Source of the DNA: Annona cherimola
Taxonomy: Eukaryota > Streptophyta > Magnoliopsida > Magnoliales > Annonaceae
Direction of reading: 5' to 3'
Assembly (NCBI GenBank): GCA_030490835.1
Contig: CM059972.1
Coordinates: 38,295,452-38,359,451 of the forward strand
DNA: 64,000 nt
This document shows, one piece after another, positions 36,213 to 47,459 of this stretch; the stretch's first letter is position 1, and each line of letters opens with the position of its first letter. Made by a program: the position numbers and the translations under genes. The notes beneath the pieces were generated by a model. The model did no database searches and was not told the origin of the DNA. It saw nothing but the letters and a program-made list of their open reading frames with translations.

Positions 36213-39200
36213 TTGCTCATTTTTCAGATATGTTTCAAGGCAAAGGCAAGCAACGTTTGGTTCATGGATAGTGGTTGCTCAAGGCATATGACCGGTGAAA
36301 GAAGTTTATTTCATAAACTCAAGCCTTGCAACGATGGAACTGTTGCTTTTGGAAACAACGAGAAAGGTAAAATTAAAGGTAAAAGAAATATTTATAGTAT
36401 TTCAAATGCATGTATGGAGGATGTTTTATTTGTTGAAGGACTCAAGCACAATTTAATGAGTATTAGTCAATTATGTGACAAAGGATACAAGGTTGTATTT
36501 GAATCATCTATATGCAATATATTTGATGGAGAAAATATCATGTTTAGTGGAAAAAGACATGGAAATGTATATTTGGTTTCACTTGATGAACTAAATGGTC
36601 AATGTCTAATGGTCATTGACAATGATCCATGGGTTTGGCATAAGAGGCTTGGGCATATAAACATGTCAAATATAAAGACCCTATGGAAGAAGAGTTTCGT
36701 AGAAGGATTGCCTAAATTGAAATATGACAAAGATAAAATTTGCAAGGCATGTCAATTGTCAAAACAACCTAAAATGTCTTTTTCTACCAAAAAGGAGATT
36801 TTCACCACTAGGCCACTTGAATTGCTACACATGGATCTATATGGGTCATCCGACATTTTAACCATTGATGGAAAGAACACATGTGTTTGTAATAGTTGAT
36901 GATTTTTTAAAATTTACATGGGTAATTCTCTTAGTTAGCAAACATGAAGCCTTCTCTATGTTTGCAACATTTGTAAACTTGGTGCAAAATGAAAAGCAAA
37001 GTACTATTATGACTATTAGAAGTGATCATGGTGGTGAGTTTGAAAATAAACGATTCATAGAATTATGTAATGAAAAAGGAATTCACCACACATTTTCTGC
37101 ACCAAGAACTCCACAACAAAATGGAGTAGTTGAAAGGAAAAATAGAACCATACAAGAGATGGCTTGAACAATGCTAAATGAGAGTAAATTATCTAAGAAA
37201 TTTTGGGGTGAAGCTGTAAGTACAGCTTGTCATGTGTTGAACCGTGTTACCATTAGAGCTATCTTGAAAAAGACCCGATATGAGCTATGGAAAGGTAGAA
37301 AACCAAATATTTCATATTTTCATGCTTTTGGTTGCACATGTTATGTTTTGAACAATGGAAAAACTAACTTGGGAAAACTATATGCTAAAAGTGATGAGGC
37401 AATATTTCTTGGTTACTCATCAAATAGCAAAGCATATAGAGTCTTCAATAAAAGGAACCAAGTTGTAGAAGAGTCAATACATGTTATTTTTGATGAATTT
37501 AACCCATGCTCCAAAAGAAAAGATGATTTAAGTGATGCACGTGATATCACAAGTAACATTGAAAAATTGCATATGGAGAAGCAAGAAGAATCCATGGAGG
37601 AAAGGGTAAGTGAAGGTAATAATTCCTATAAACCTCCAACTGATTTAAAGTTCAAAAATACCCATCCAATTGAACAAGTTATAGGGAATGTCTATGAAGG
37701 TGTAAAGACTAGAAGGTCAAAACAAAATATTTGTGGACAATACGCCTTTGTATCCAAAATTGAACCATCCACTATAGACCAAGCTTTTGATGATGAAAAC
37801 TGGATCATAGCAATGCAAGAGAAATTAAATCAATTTGAAAGAAACCAAGTTTGGCATCTTGTTCCAAGACCAAAAGATTGCATTGTCATTAGCACAAAAT
37901 GGGTCTTTAGGAACAAATTAGATGAAAGTGGACTTGTGGTGAGAAACAAAGCTAGACTTGTGACAAAAGAATACTCACAAGAAGAAGGAATAAACTTTGA
38001 GGAATCCTATGCTCCGGTTGCTAGATTAGAAGTTATTCGCATCTTAATAGCTTTTGCATCTCACATGAACTTCAAGTTGTTTCAAATGGATGTTAAAAGT
38101 GCATTTTTGAATGGCTATATAAATGAAGAGGTGTATGTTGAATAGCCACCTGGATTTGAGGAGAAAGATCAATCTAAATTTGTATACAAATTAACCAAAG
38201 CTTTATATGGATTAAAACAAGCTCCAAGGGCTTGGTATGAAAGGTTAAGCAAATTTTTGATTGATCATGACTTCCAAAAGGGAAAGGTAGACACTACTTT
38301 GTTTATCAAGTATAAAGAAAAAGATATCTTGATTATTCAAATTTATGTTGATGACATTATTTTTGGTGCTACTAATGAGATTCTTTGTCAAGAATTTTTT
38401 GAGCTTATGCAGAAAGAATTTGAGATGAGTATGATGGGGGAGCTGAATTTCTTCCTTGGACTACAAATTAAATAATCAAGTGAAGGGATCTTCATAAACC
38501 AGTCCAAGTATATCAAGGAAATGTTAAAGAAGTTTGGCATGGAAAATAGCAAAGGGGCAAACACGCCTATGAGCTCAACCATTAAAATTGACAAAGACGA
38601 GAAAGGCAAACCAGTCGATTTAAAATTATATAGAAGCATGATAGGTTCTTTATTATATTTAACTGCTTCTAGGCCTGATATATTGTTTAGTGTGTGTATG
38701 TGCTCTAAATTTCAATCATGTCCAAAAGAATCACACTTGGTAGCTGTAAAAAGAATTTTCAGATATTTAGTAGATACTACCAACATAGGACTTTGGTATC
38801 CAAAGGGTTCTAATTTTGATCTAATCGGCTATTCGGATGCGGATTTTTCCGGCTACAAGGTAGATAGAAAAAGCACTAGTGGAACATGTCAGTTTCTTGG
38901 GAACATGTTGGTTTAATGGTTTTCAAGAAAATAAACTAGTGTTGCTCTATCTACGGCGGAAGCCGAATATGTTGCCGCCGGGAGCTGTTGTGCTCAATTG
39001 CTTTGGATGAAACAACAACTTAGGGACTATGGCATGAATTTTAAAGATATACCTATTAGATGTGATAATACAAGTGTCATATGTTTAACTAAAAATCCAG
39101 TATTACATTCTAGAACCAAGCATATAGACCTTAGACATCACTTTATTAGAGAACATGTAGAAAATCATGATATATGTTTGAAATATGTAAGAACAGAAAA

Positions 39201-39288
39201 TCAAATTGTAGATATTTTTACCAAACCTCTAACAAAAGAACCATTTTATAAAATTAGAAATGATATGGGAATGCTTGAATTAACTTAG
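36213..39288 (+). pseudogene. pol: Copia pol: protease, integrase, reverse transcriptase, RNase H (broken)
   Basis: Order as in Ty1/copia. The protease edge shows FMDSGCSRHMTG (about 36263). The integrase zinc region shows HKRLGH and CKACQ, then the core HMDLYG, RSDHGGEFEN and PQQNGVVERKNR. Reverse transcriptase shows [17 protein letters not shown] and the catalytic YVDD at 38344-38355. RNase H shows YSDADFSG and STAEAEY. Breaks: a frameshift near 36870-36895, TGA at 37165, TAG at 38143, TAA at 38473, TAA at 38914 and TAA about 15 bp further on. Most are explained by single C-to-T or G-to-A changes. The last frame ends with TAG at 39286. The enzymes would copy the RNA and integrate it; this copy cannot. 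Confidence 0.92.
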
Positions 39289-39611
39289 AAAAAGCACACG
39301 CTGAGGGGGAGCACAGGTTCAGGGTAGCAGCCCCACGATTCTCAAAGGATTAAACTGCTCCATCTTTATTTTTGATCAATTGACAAAAAAGGGGAGAAGA
39401 GATCGGGATTTGAGTCTCCATTTTAAATGTTTGTATGAATGATTTTAACTTGTGATATATTGGAAGAAATATGTATGTTAAACTCATGTTTTTTAACTTG
39501 TGATTTATTGGAAATATATGTTAAAAATCGAAATGCAAAAATATTTTGTTTTAAAGACATTGAAAGGTATATACTCAAATCAGTTTTGTCAATCATCAAA
39601 AAGGGGGAGAT
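39289..39611 (+). other. Copia 3' untranslated region with polypurine tracts
   Basis: No reading frame is conserved here. AAAAAGGGGGAGA (39598-39610) abuts the 3' LTR and is the expected plus-strand primer. A second purine run, TGAGGGGGAGCA (about 39301), just after the pol stop resembles a common feature of this group and might be an extra polypurine tract. Confidence 0.7.
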
Positions 39612-41406
39612 TGTTGGAAACATGTGGAAAATAAGCCAAGTTTATGTTTTGATGATTAACAAACCAATTTGAGTAAGTGTTGGTTACTAACATGTTTGTG
39701 AAGATGATTGAAGGTTATAAAAATGAAGAATATGAAGCATGGAAAGTCAAGTCGATTTCCAAGTCGACTTAGGCCAAGTCGATCCCCAAGTCGACTCCAG
39801 TAGCGACTTCAACTCGTCATTTTCGTCCAGAGTTGAAAACGGGGAACTAAGCTACCGAAGTCGCAAACGAAGTCGACTCCGTATGCGACTTGGGTGAAGT
39901 CGCAGACCATTTCGACTCCAGCATCGACTTCGAGGCGTCATTTTCATCCAGAGTTGAAATCGGGGATGAGAGCTGCCGAAGTCGCATCCCCAGTCGACTC
40001 CGCATGCGACTTGGGTGAAGTCGCAGACCAATTCGACTCCAGCAAAAACTTCGAGGCGTCATTTCATCCAGAGTTGAAATCGGGGATGAGAGCTGCCGAA
40101 GTCGCATCCCAAGTCGACTCCGCATGCGACTTGGGTGAAGTCGCAGACCAAGTCGACTCCAGCTTCGACTTCAGTGCGGAAATTGCTGAACGAGTTAATT
40201 CAATGACAGATTTGAGTGGAGATGAAGATCAAGACAACTCAAACACTCAAATGAAGATCAAATGGAGAATTGAAGCAATCAGGGTTGCATGAATCCGTCA
40301 TGTTGGATCATGAATAGTTACTAGGATATCTTCCATGCATTCCAAGATTCAAGTACTCAAGAACTCTAAAAAAGGAATCCAAGGTTTTCTATGTAAATAA
40401 TCATACAGTGTTCCAAAGAGATATAAATCAAGGGAGAACAATCAATATTAAGAAAATCAAGTGATCAAAGTCATCTCCGAAGATTTCAAGTTCATCAAGC
40501 AAGCTGAGGAAGTGAAGTCGCACCCGAAGTCGACTTCACCTGTGACTTGGGTTAAGTCGAAAACCAAGTCGACCTACACTGGAACTTGAAGAAGTTACGA
40601 ACAGGCGAAGTCGCACCCAAAGTCGACTCCATCTGCGACTTGGGCGAAGTCGCACCCGAAGTCGACTCCACCTGAGACTTCGGTCGTAACGGTCGAAAAA
40701 TTTTCGAACGTTGGCGCATTAAATGCGCACCACCTACTTCCAAACGTTCGGATTCCCTCGCAAATTATATAAGGCATTCAATATGAACATGGAGGGTAGC
40801 TGAGAAATCATTGAATGAGCGTAACTCCCATCTCTAAGAGCATTAAGTGATCAAGCCAACATCAAGAAGAAGAACCTTGCTTCCAAACTGCCAAGAGCTG
40901 CTCGCTGAATCATTAAGCCTACGTTACAAGTTCTTCTCTGCGCCAAATTTGCCTCTACACAATAGTAACGTGTAGAAACGTTTTTTTGTTATCTCTTGTT
41001 GTGTTGAACTTGATTTAGTTTGGGTAACTAAGATCAAGTGTAACCAAAGTAGTGTGTGATTGGAGTGGAACTCGTCACCTACTTGTGCTGTGTATTGTTG
41101 ATGCCCCCTAGAGCTGGAATCTAGAAGAGAGCAGTGGCTCTAGTTATATTTGTGAAATACATAGTGGAACCCAAGTCACAAGAGGTGTGAGCTTGGAAGA
41201 GTGGAGTAGGGAAGGTTGTCCGAACCACTATAAAATCTTGTTTGTTGATATTTATTTCTGCTCTCCGCACTACATTGTTTTCCATTTGATTCTTCATAAA
41301 AGGGGACTAGATTAATCCGGGGAAAAGTTTCTGTTTAAGTTGAAAAATTTTAAATACCCAATTCACCCCTCCTCTCTTGGGTAATTGCATTAACTCGGGA
41401 CCAACA
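39612..41406 (+). mobile_element. Copia 3' LTR with internal tandem expansion
   Basis: 1,795 bp, about 336 bp longer than the 5' LTR. The extra length is mostly a tandem repeat at 39857-40180. The rest aligns closely, including the GTCGAC cluster (40515-40670) and TATATAAGG at 40766. It ends GGGACCAACA. Confidence 0.93.
39857..40180 (+). repeat. 120-121 bp tandem repeat in copia 3' LTR
   Basis: Units start with GAAGTCGCA at 39857, 39978 and 40098 (the third partial). Each contains AAGTCGACTCC or a close variant, the inverted repeat TGCGACTTGGGTGAAGTCGCA (8-bp arms), and CCAGAGTTGAAA. The 5' LTR has only a single, shortened version, so the two LTRs differ by repeat number. Confidence 0.85.
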
Positions 41407-42234
41407 AAAAATATTTTGGATGTAAGACGTCCACTGGTGAAAGATGGTTTTATGTAAAGGTCTTGGAACATTGGAAATGTTCACTCAAGACAAAAAAGAA
41501 TTAATTATAAAGGGTAAAACATGTATGTTTTGCTTTAACAAGCTCGGACGTGGCTTGTAAATGATTTTAAGAATGAATGCTTTATGATAATGTTCAAGGA
41601 CATAGAATTGTGCTCATGAACAAAGGAATTCATGATAATATTTTAGGACATATAAATGTCCTCAAGAAAATGGTATTCAAGATGTTTAATGAAATAATTT
41701 TCAAGGAAGTCTTGTCCTAAAAGATAAAATGCTTGCTTACTGAGTTGTCACTCACGTTTTGTTTTTCCAAACCTTTGATAGGTACCGGGAAACTCAGGAG
41801 GATGCAAACCTAAGCAATGAAAGAAGGTATGTGATGGTAGCCAGGATGTATGGATAGCATGGTTTAAAGTGCTAAGGTATGTTTATGTGTATATGAACTT
41901 AATTAGAATTTTAAGTTCCATGTGCATCAATGAATGAATGTATGAATGTAAGGAATGGAAAAATTATGAATTAGTCAAGAGGACTTTCATTGTAGAAAAG
42001 TATGAAGGGATGCTATGAATGAAATGATGAAATTTATTACAAGTGTATTGTTGCTTGTATGATGAAAGATGTAGTGTAGAATAAATGAATGACGATAGAT
42101 GAAAAACGAAAAAAAAATTTGGACGAGATCCAATTAAGAACCCGCCGCGTGATCAGGGCAACAATCCTGATTTACATTGACCAATCAATAAGGTCTTGAG
42201 GTAAGGAAGTGACGTCTCGGTCTGGGGCGCCACA
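41407..42234 (+). mobile_element. E1 element, 3' LTR, last segment
   Basis: It starts with the second AAAAA duplication and continues the hairpin array (GGATGTAAGACGTCC at 41418-41432). It contains the exon-like block 41782-41826 and ends TCTGGGGCGCCACA at 42234. The following sequence is antisense A-type LTR, so this is the right end of E1. Its left end and target duplication are outside the window. Confidence 0.88.
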
Positions 42235-43199
42235 CCCCATTTCGGGGCTTGTTATAGCAATATGACAAAAATACATAATCCATTTTCATGAAAATGTTTG
42301 CATAAAAATATTTCATCTCATCCTTGTTATTTACACTTTTTTGTGTAAAACACCCTATTATGGCTTCTAAAATTCTCATATAAGAAAACTTTTCATATAA
42401 ACGCTTTTATGTCCCAATCCTTAGGGTTCTCAAAAGAAAAACATAGGCAAATGCATTTCTCCCCATCCAGTAGTGACACTTAGCAAGTGATCATTCTATC
42501 TTTTGGAAGAGAATCCATCATTAACAGCACGCTAATCAGGCGGCTATTCTTTCATCTTCTACCATCTCAAGGAGGGCGCCGCTGGCCTCCTGTCATCCCT
42601 TAGCGACTTGGCCATATGTAGAGTGGGCCCCAGTCCATCTCTGACTGTGATCTACAACCGACCTATTCCTGATATGGGTGCACCATACATCATCATCACA
42701 GACCGCAGTCCGTGTGGTTTAAAGTATCACAGACCGCAGCCCGTGTCCTTTTAAACCATCTTGAAAAAGTGGGATCACAAACCATAGTCCGCATCCATTC
42801 TTGAAAAACATCACAGACCGAGGTCTGTGTCTTTTTAAATCATTTTGAAAAAGAACATCACAGACCGCAGTTCGTGTCAACTTGTAAAGCGAGCACACCC
42901 ACTAAACAAGTTTCATTTGAAATCTAGTTTTAGGATGACCTTCCTCGAATTCTTTAGAAAAATTTTGTGTAAAATATTTTGATAAACAATTGAAATGTTT
43001 AAGAAAATAATAAATCTTAAAATCCTTATGATGAAAGAACTTCAAAGATTTTGAATTTTCTGGAATAAACCACATATTTTCCTAGCATCTTCTTGGTTTC
43101 CATTTCGGGGCTTTTTGCTCACAATGGTCATGTAATTGTATCATCCTCTTCTTAACCACCTTGTTATCAAATCCTTGTCCACATGTCCAATTTTCCATT
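42235..43199 (-). mobile_element. Antisense A-type LTR remnant (oldest layer)
   Basis: It matches the antisense A-type LTR at 4645-5383 and on through 9270-9520, including the five-hairpin array in reverse (42697-42876) and a degenerate copy of the conserved fold (about 42538-42592). E1 is inserted at its left edge and a C-type LTR at its right edge, so it predates both. Confidence 0.85.
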
Positions 43200-45793
43200 T
43201 GTAAAACCCTGACCTAAATAGGAATTATGTATATGCATTTGAATGATTTATGTATGATTGATTTATTTATAAATGAATTATTTGCAATTTTTATGGCTTG
43301 TTGCAATTAGGTCAGTGGTTATGAATGCTGCTTAAATTTATCATTTTAAGTCAATGTTGATTAATATGATTGAAGTAATATAATGAGGATGGATATGCAT
43401 TAGTGTGCCATGAAAAAAATTAGTTAAATTCCATAATGTGGTTATGGAGATTAGGAGACTAATTATAGAACCAAGTTGGAAAATATTGAAAAATTCATAA
43501 CTTGACGCCCATAAGGCGGATTAATATGAAAATTGAGATGGAAGCACATAATTTCGTGCTTAATTACATGGGAAAGGTAGATTATGAAAATTTTGATGAA
43601 AATTGATCATCACCGTCCGAAATTTAAAACGATCATAACTTAAGCTAGAAAAGTCAGATTGAGGTGAAATTTGAAATGGACGGTTAAAATTATGAGATCA
43701 AGGTTACAAAAGGATTTGATCATGAAAATGATGATGGGATTAGGCTTGCACGAAATTGGGATCAATGCTTTTGACTTTTTACATCAAAAAGTGATTAGCA
43801 TTTATGTTAAAAATAAGTAAAATAATCAAATGAATAAGGACGAAATTGAGGTGTCAAAAGGAGGTTAATTGTAGGGTATTTTATGAATTATTAAAAATGT
43901 GAAAATTCCTGTAATTATCTCATAAATAAATGCTGAATTAAGGAGCTTAAAGTAGCATAGCACATGTGGCATGTAAGGGACGTCCAAATAGCCTCCAATA
44001 TGGATTTTTGTGAAAAATTTTCAAATAAAATATATGCCAAAGTTAGCATAGGATTAATGTCGATAAATGTGCATTAAATTAGAGTGGAAATTCATGATTA
44101 AAAGTAGCAGCTGGAAATGGACGTGATCAGTGGACAACTTTGAGATCAGTTAATGGTATGAATAATTACTAAATTTTCATTTAAGTAAAATGTAATTTAA
44201 ATGGACCAGAATTTGTCATGTCAACAAGGGAGATAAGCATACATTAAAATAATCCCAAAATGATGTGGCAAGTGGGATCCACAAGCTGGAAATTCTAGCT
44301 ACTTCTCAAATGGATGTCCATATGCACACATGTTTGAAAGTTAGAAAAAAATTCAAGGAGCTTAAGCCCCCTTTCCAGAAGTGCACGTCCTCCTCATTCA
44401 GCAAGCTTGAAGCCAAGAACAAGGGGAGAAAAAGGAAAAGAAAAGGAGAAAATAAGCTAAGAAAATTAGCTTAAGAAGTTGAGCTTAAGTGTTAATCAAT
44501 CCAAGTAAGTATACTCTTGAGTTTGAATGATTTAAATCCAGTTTTTCTAACTCAATTTATGGGATTTGAATATGATTCATAATGAATCATTAAATGAGTA
44601 TTTATGATGCCCTTAATTAGGTTATTAAATGGGAATTTAATGGCAAGTATGCAATAAGGGTTCAAGTGGAAAGAGAATGATGTTTAGGGTGGATTTTGAG
44701 TTCATAACCAAGATGGAATTTGCTTTAATCTACATGTAATGTTGCTGTTTTATTAATTTGATATGATTACATGAAAATTCATGTTTAGATGTTTGTTTTA
44801 TGCTGAATTTAGCATGATTTATGAATTTTAGAAAGAAGGCTAGTTAGGGTTACTCTTAAGACCCGAATTTCATGTTTAGATGTTGAAAATGATATATGAA
44901 GTAGCTTAAATGAATTTTAGATGATTAAGAGGGCAAAATATCCTAAACTTAGGGTACTTTGGACATGAAATTGGACGTTCAAAGTGGCGTAGAAAGGGTA
45001 CTCTACATGCATGAAAAGTTGCTGTTTTGCAAGCAGCCTATATATGGACTTTAAATATGTGAAAATACCCTGAATTTTGGGTTAAGAAAAGTGGGATTAA
45101 TTTCTGAAATTAAATGGTTAAAAATCTGTTTAGATTTAAGTATCAAAATGGACGTTGAAAGTGTAAAAATTGGGTCCCAAAGTTGCTGTTTTGGAACCCT
45201 GAAATTAGTGGATTAAAAATCCGTGAAAATACACTAAATAAAGTGTTAATTAAAGTATATAATTATGCTGAATTAGAATCCAAGTTGCTGATTTGGAAAA
45301 TTTTATGAAATACATGAATTATGTATTGAGAAATGGTCATATATGAAGAGATGAGTATGAGAAAATGATAAATGGATTATGTAAAATGATAAAATGCAAA
45401 AATGCATAAAAAAATGATAGAAACACATGAAATGTATTTCCGTTTGGATAACCCCAAAATTAGAGATCAATATATGGGGTTTAGGACATTAATTAAGTGC
45501 TTTAAAATGAGCACAATATGTGAATTATGAAAAATATTTGAAAAATGACAAGTTGAAAGTTTACTACTTCATATGGTATCTAATGAATTATTAAAGAACG
45601 CGATATGATGTATATGAATGATACCCTAGATATGGGAATTGAACATGTGATGAAATGACTGGTTGATACATAAGTATGTTATATACGAATGCCCGATTTG
45701 GAAATCAAGCGGGTTATAAATATTTATGAAAATGGGTTGAAAAACTAAGTGAATGCAAGAAAATGGAATTTACATGAATGCTATGTCATTCTT
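43200..45793 (+). mobile_element. C-type gypsy LTR, 5' part (truncated by insertion)
   Basis: It starts TGTAAAACCCTGACC and follows the layout of the B-type LTR: the paired motif around AACTTGACGCCCATAAGGCG, a purine-rich stretch (about 44395-44465), the donor-like CCAA|GTAAGT at 44505, and then sequence like that at about 49560-50230. It stops at 45793 where a B'-type LTR begins, before the first exon-like block. Small open frames (for example 44265-44474, Lys-rich) come from the purine-rich leader and look non-coding. Confidence 0.78.
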
Positions 45794-45847
45794 TGTGAAA
45801 CCCCAACCTAAGTAAGATTCAATGTGTGCATTGAAAATGTACATGTG
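45794..45847 (+). mobile_element. B'-type LTR, first 54 bp
   Basis: It starts TGTGAAACCCCAACC, as the antisense fragment ending at 224 does on the other strand. It is interrupted after ATGTG (45843-45847) by the Tekay-like element and continues at 61695. Confidence 0.8.
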
Positions 45848-45905
45848 TGTGAAACCCTAACCAATGAAGAACCCATATGTATGCATTAATCATGTATATG
45901 ATAAT

Positions 45906-47459
45906 TGTTGGCCCCGAGTTAATGGCAAAACCCAAGAGGGGAGGGGTGAATTGGGTATTTAAAAATTTTCAACTTAAACAGAAAATTTATCCCGAATTAA
46001 TCTAGTCCCCTTAATGAAGAAACGAAATGGAAAGCAATGTAATGTAAAGAGCAGAAATATAAATCAAACACACAAGATTTTTATAGTGGTTCGGGCAACC
46101 TCCCTACTCCACTCTTCCAAGCTCACACTCCTTTTTGACTTGGGTTCCACTATTGTATTCCTCAAATACAATTAGAGCCACTGCTCTCTTCTAGATTCCA
46201 GCTCTATGGGGCTTCAACAAATCTCAGCACAAGTAGGTGATGAGTTCCACTCCAATCACACACTACTTTGCCTTTACTTGATCTTAGTTCCTCAAACTAA
46301 ATCAAGTTCAATACAAACGAATGAAATAACAAAAGAATCTACACTTTACAGATGTGTAGTAGCAATTTGGCGCAGAGAAGAACTCGTAGTATTGGCTTTG
46401 AAGATTCAGAAGTTGGGCTCTTGCAGTTTGAAGCAAAGTTCTTCTACTTTGAATGGCTTGATCTCTTTAAAGCTCTTGTAGATGGGAGTTAAGCACACTT
46501 AATGATTCTCAGCTACTTTCCTCATCCACAATGATTGCCTTTTATAATTTTGGAGGAAATCCGAACGTTTGAAGGTAGGTGGCGCGCATTTAATGCGCCA
46601 ACGTTCGAATAAATTCCGACCGTTGCGACCCAAGTCGCAGGCGGAGTCGACTTCGGATGCGACTTCGCCCAAGTCGCAGATGGAGTCGACTTCGGGTGCG
46701 ACTTCTCCTTCTGTTCGCAACTTCAAGGTCCAGGTCGGGTCGACTTGGGCATCGACTTGACCCAAGTCGCAAGTAGAGTCGACTTCGGTGTGCGACTTCA
46801 CTTCGTCAGTTGTTTTGATGAGCTTGAATAATTTCGAGATGTTTGTTCCTTCATGCCTTTATTTCTTTTGCATTTCTCATGTCTTTCCTTTTGAATTATT
46901 GTTTTTGCTTTTATTTGCTCCACGTTTTGTAAGCCTTAAATCATATGATCTTGAATAACTTCTTGGTCAAGCTTATGCATCTCGTTTTGAACTTGGATTG
47001 GTCTTCATAGCTTGAAACTGCATCTTCGAACTTTGAAAAATGTCAAGTCGAACTCGGGGTCGACTTCGTCTGCGACTTTACCCAAGTCGCAACTGGAGTC
47101 GACTTCGACTGCGACTTCGGTATCTTTCTCTCCCAAATTCAACTCTGGAGTGATTTTGGCATCTGAAGTCGATGCTGGAGTCGACTTCGTTTGCGACTTG
47201 GCTTCCCAAGTCGCAAGTGGAGTCGACTTGGCCTGCGACTTCACTTGCTCTTCTTCCCATTTCAACTCTGGACGGATTTGGCTCTTTGAAGTCGATGTTG
47301 GGGTCGACTTGGGGAACGACTTGGCCTTCCATGCTCTACTTTCTTCAAATGTATATGCCTTAATCACTTCCACAAACATGTTAGTAGTCAAGACTTACTC
47401 AAATTGATTTGTTAATCATCAAAACATATATTTAACTTGTTTTCCACATATTTCCAACA
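45906..47459 (-). mobile_element. Antisense solo copia LTR inside the Tekay-like 5' LTR
   Basis: 1,554 bp. On the minus strand it reads TGTTGGAAATATGTGG...GGGGCCAACA, the same family as the copia element at 28250-41406. It is flanked by ATAAT (45901-45905 and 47460-47464). The uninterrupted target is visible in the 3' LTR at about 57788. It carries the GTCGAC repeat clusters and a minus-strand TATA box (TTATAAAAGG, 46539-46548). The repeat-rich frames near 46500-47400 are not genes. Confidence 0.95.

Larger units (their letters stand above)
28250..41406 (+). mobile_element. Complete Ty1/copia retrotransposon (SIRE/Maximus-like), decayed
   Basis: The 13.2 kb element has LTRs TGTTGG...CCAACA (28250-29708 and 39612-41406), a tRNA-Met primer-binding site, gag with two zinc knuckles, a pol with the copia order protease-integrase-reverse transcriptase-RNase H, and a polypurine tract. 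It is flanked by AAAAA (28245-28249 and 41407-41411). An uninterrupted version of the target is visible at 13438-13475. The two LTRs look roughly 4% different by eye over the first 130 bp, leaving aside a tandem expansion in the 3' copy. A 4.6 kb solo LTR splits gag. Long LTRs and the long coiled-coil gag suggest the SIRE/Maximus lineage. Confidence 0.93.

Noticed and set aside
39847..40292. Open frame of about 130 codons with repeated acidic motifs in the copia 3' LTR
   Set aside because: It arises from a 120-bp tandem repeat whose length is a multiple of three or nearly so. The 5' LTR lacks it.
44265..44474. Lys-rich small protein in the C-type LTR
   Set aside because: It corresponds to the purine-rich leader present in all LTR families and has no conserved start or stop.
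46499..47407. Open frames on both strands in the solo copia LTR
   Set aside because: They are produced by GTCGAC-type repeats, with no similarity to known domains and no conservation in the other LTR copies.
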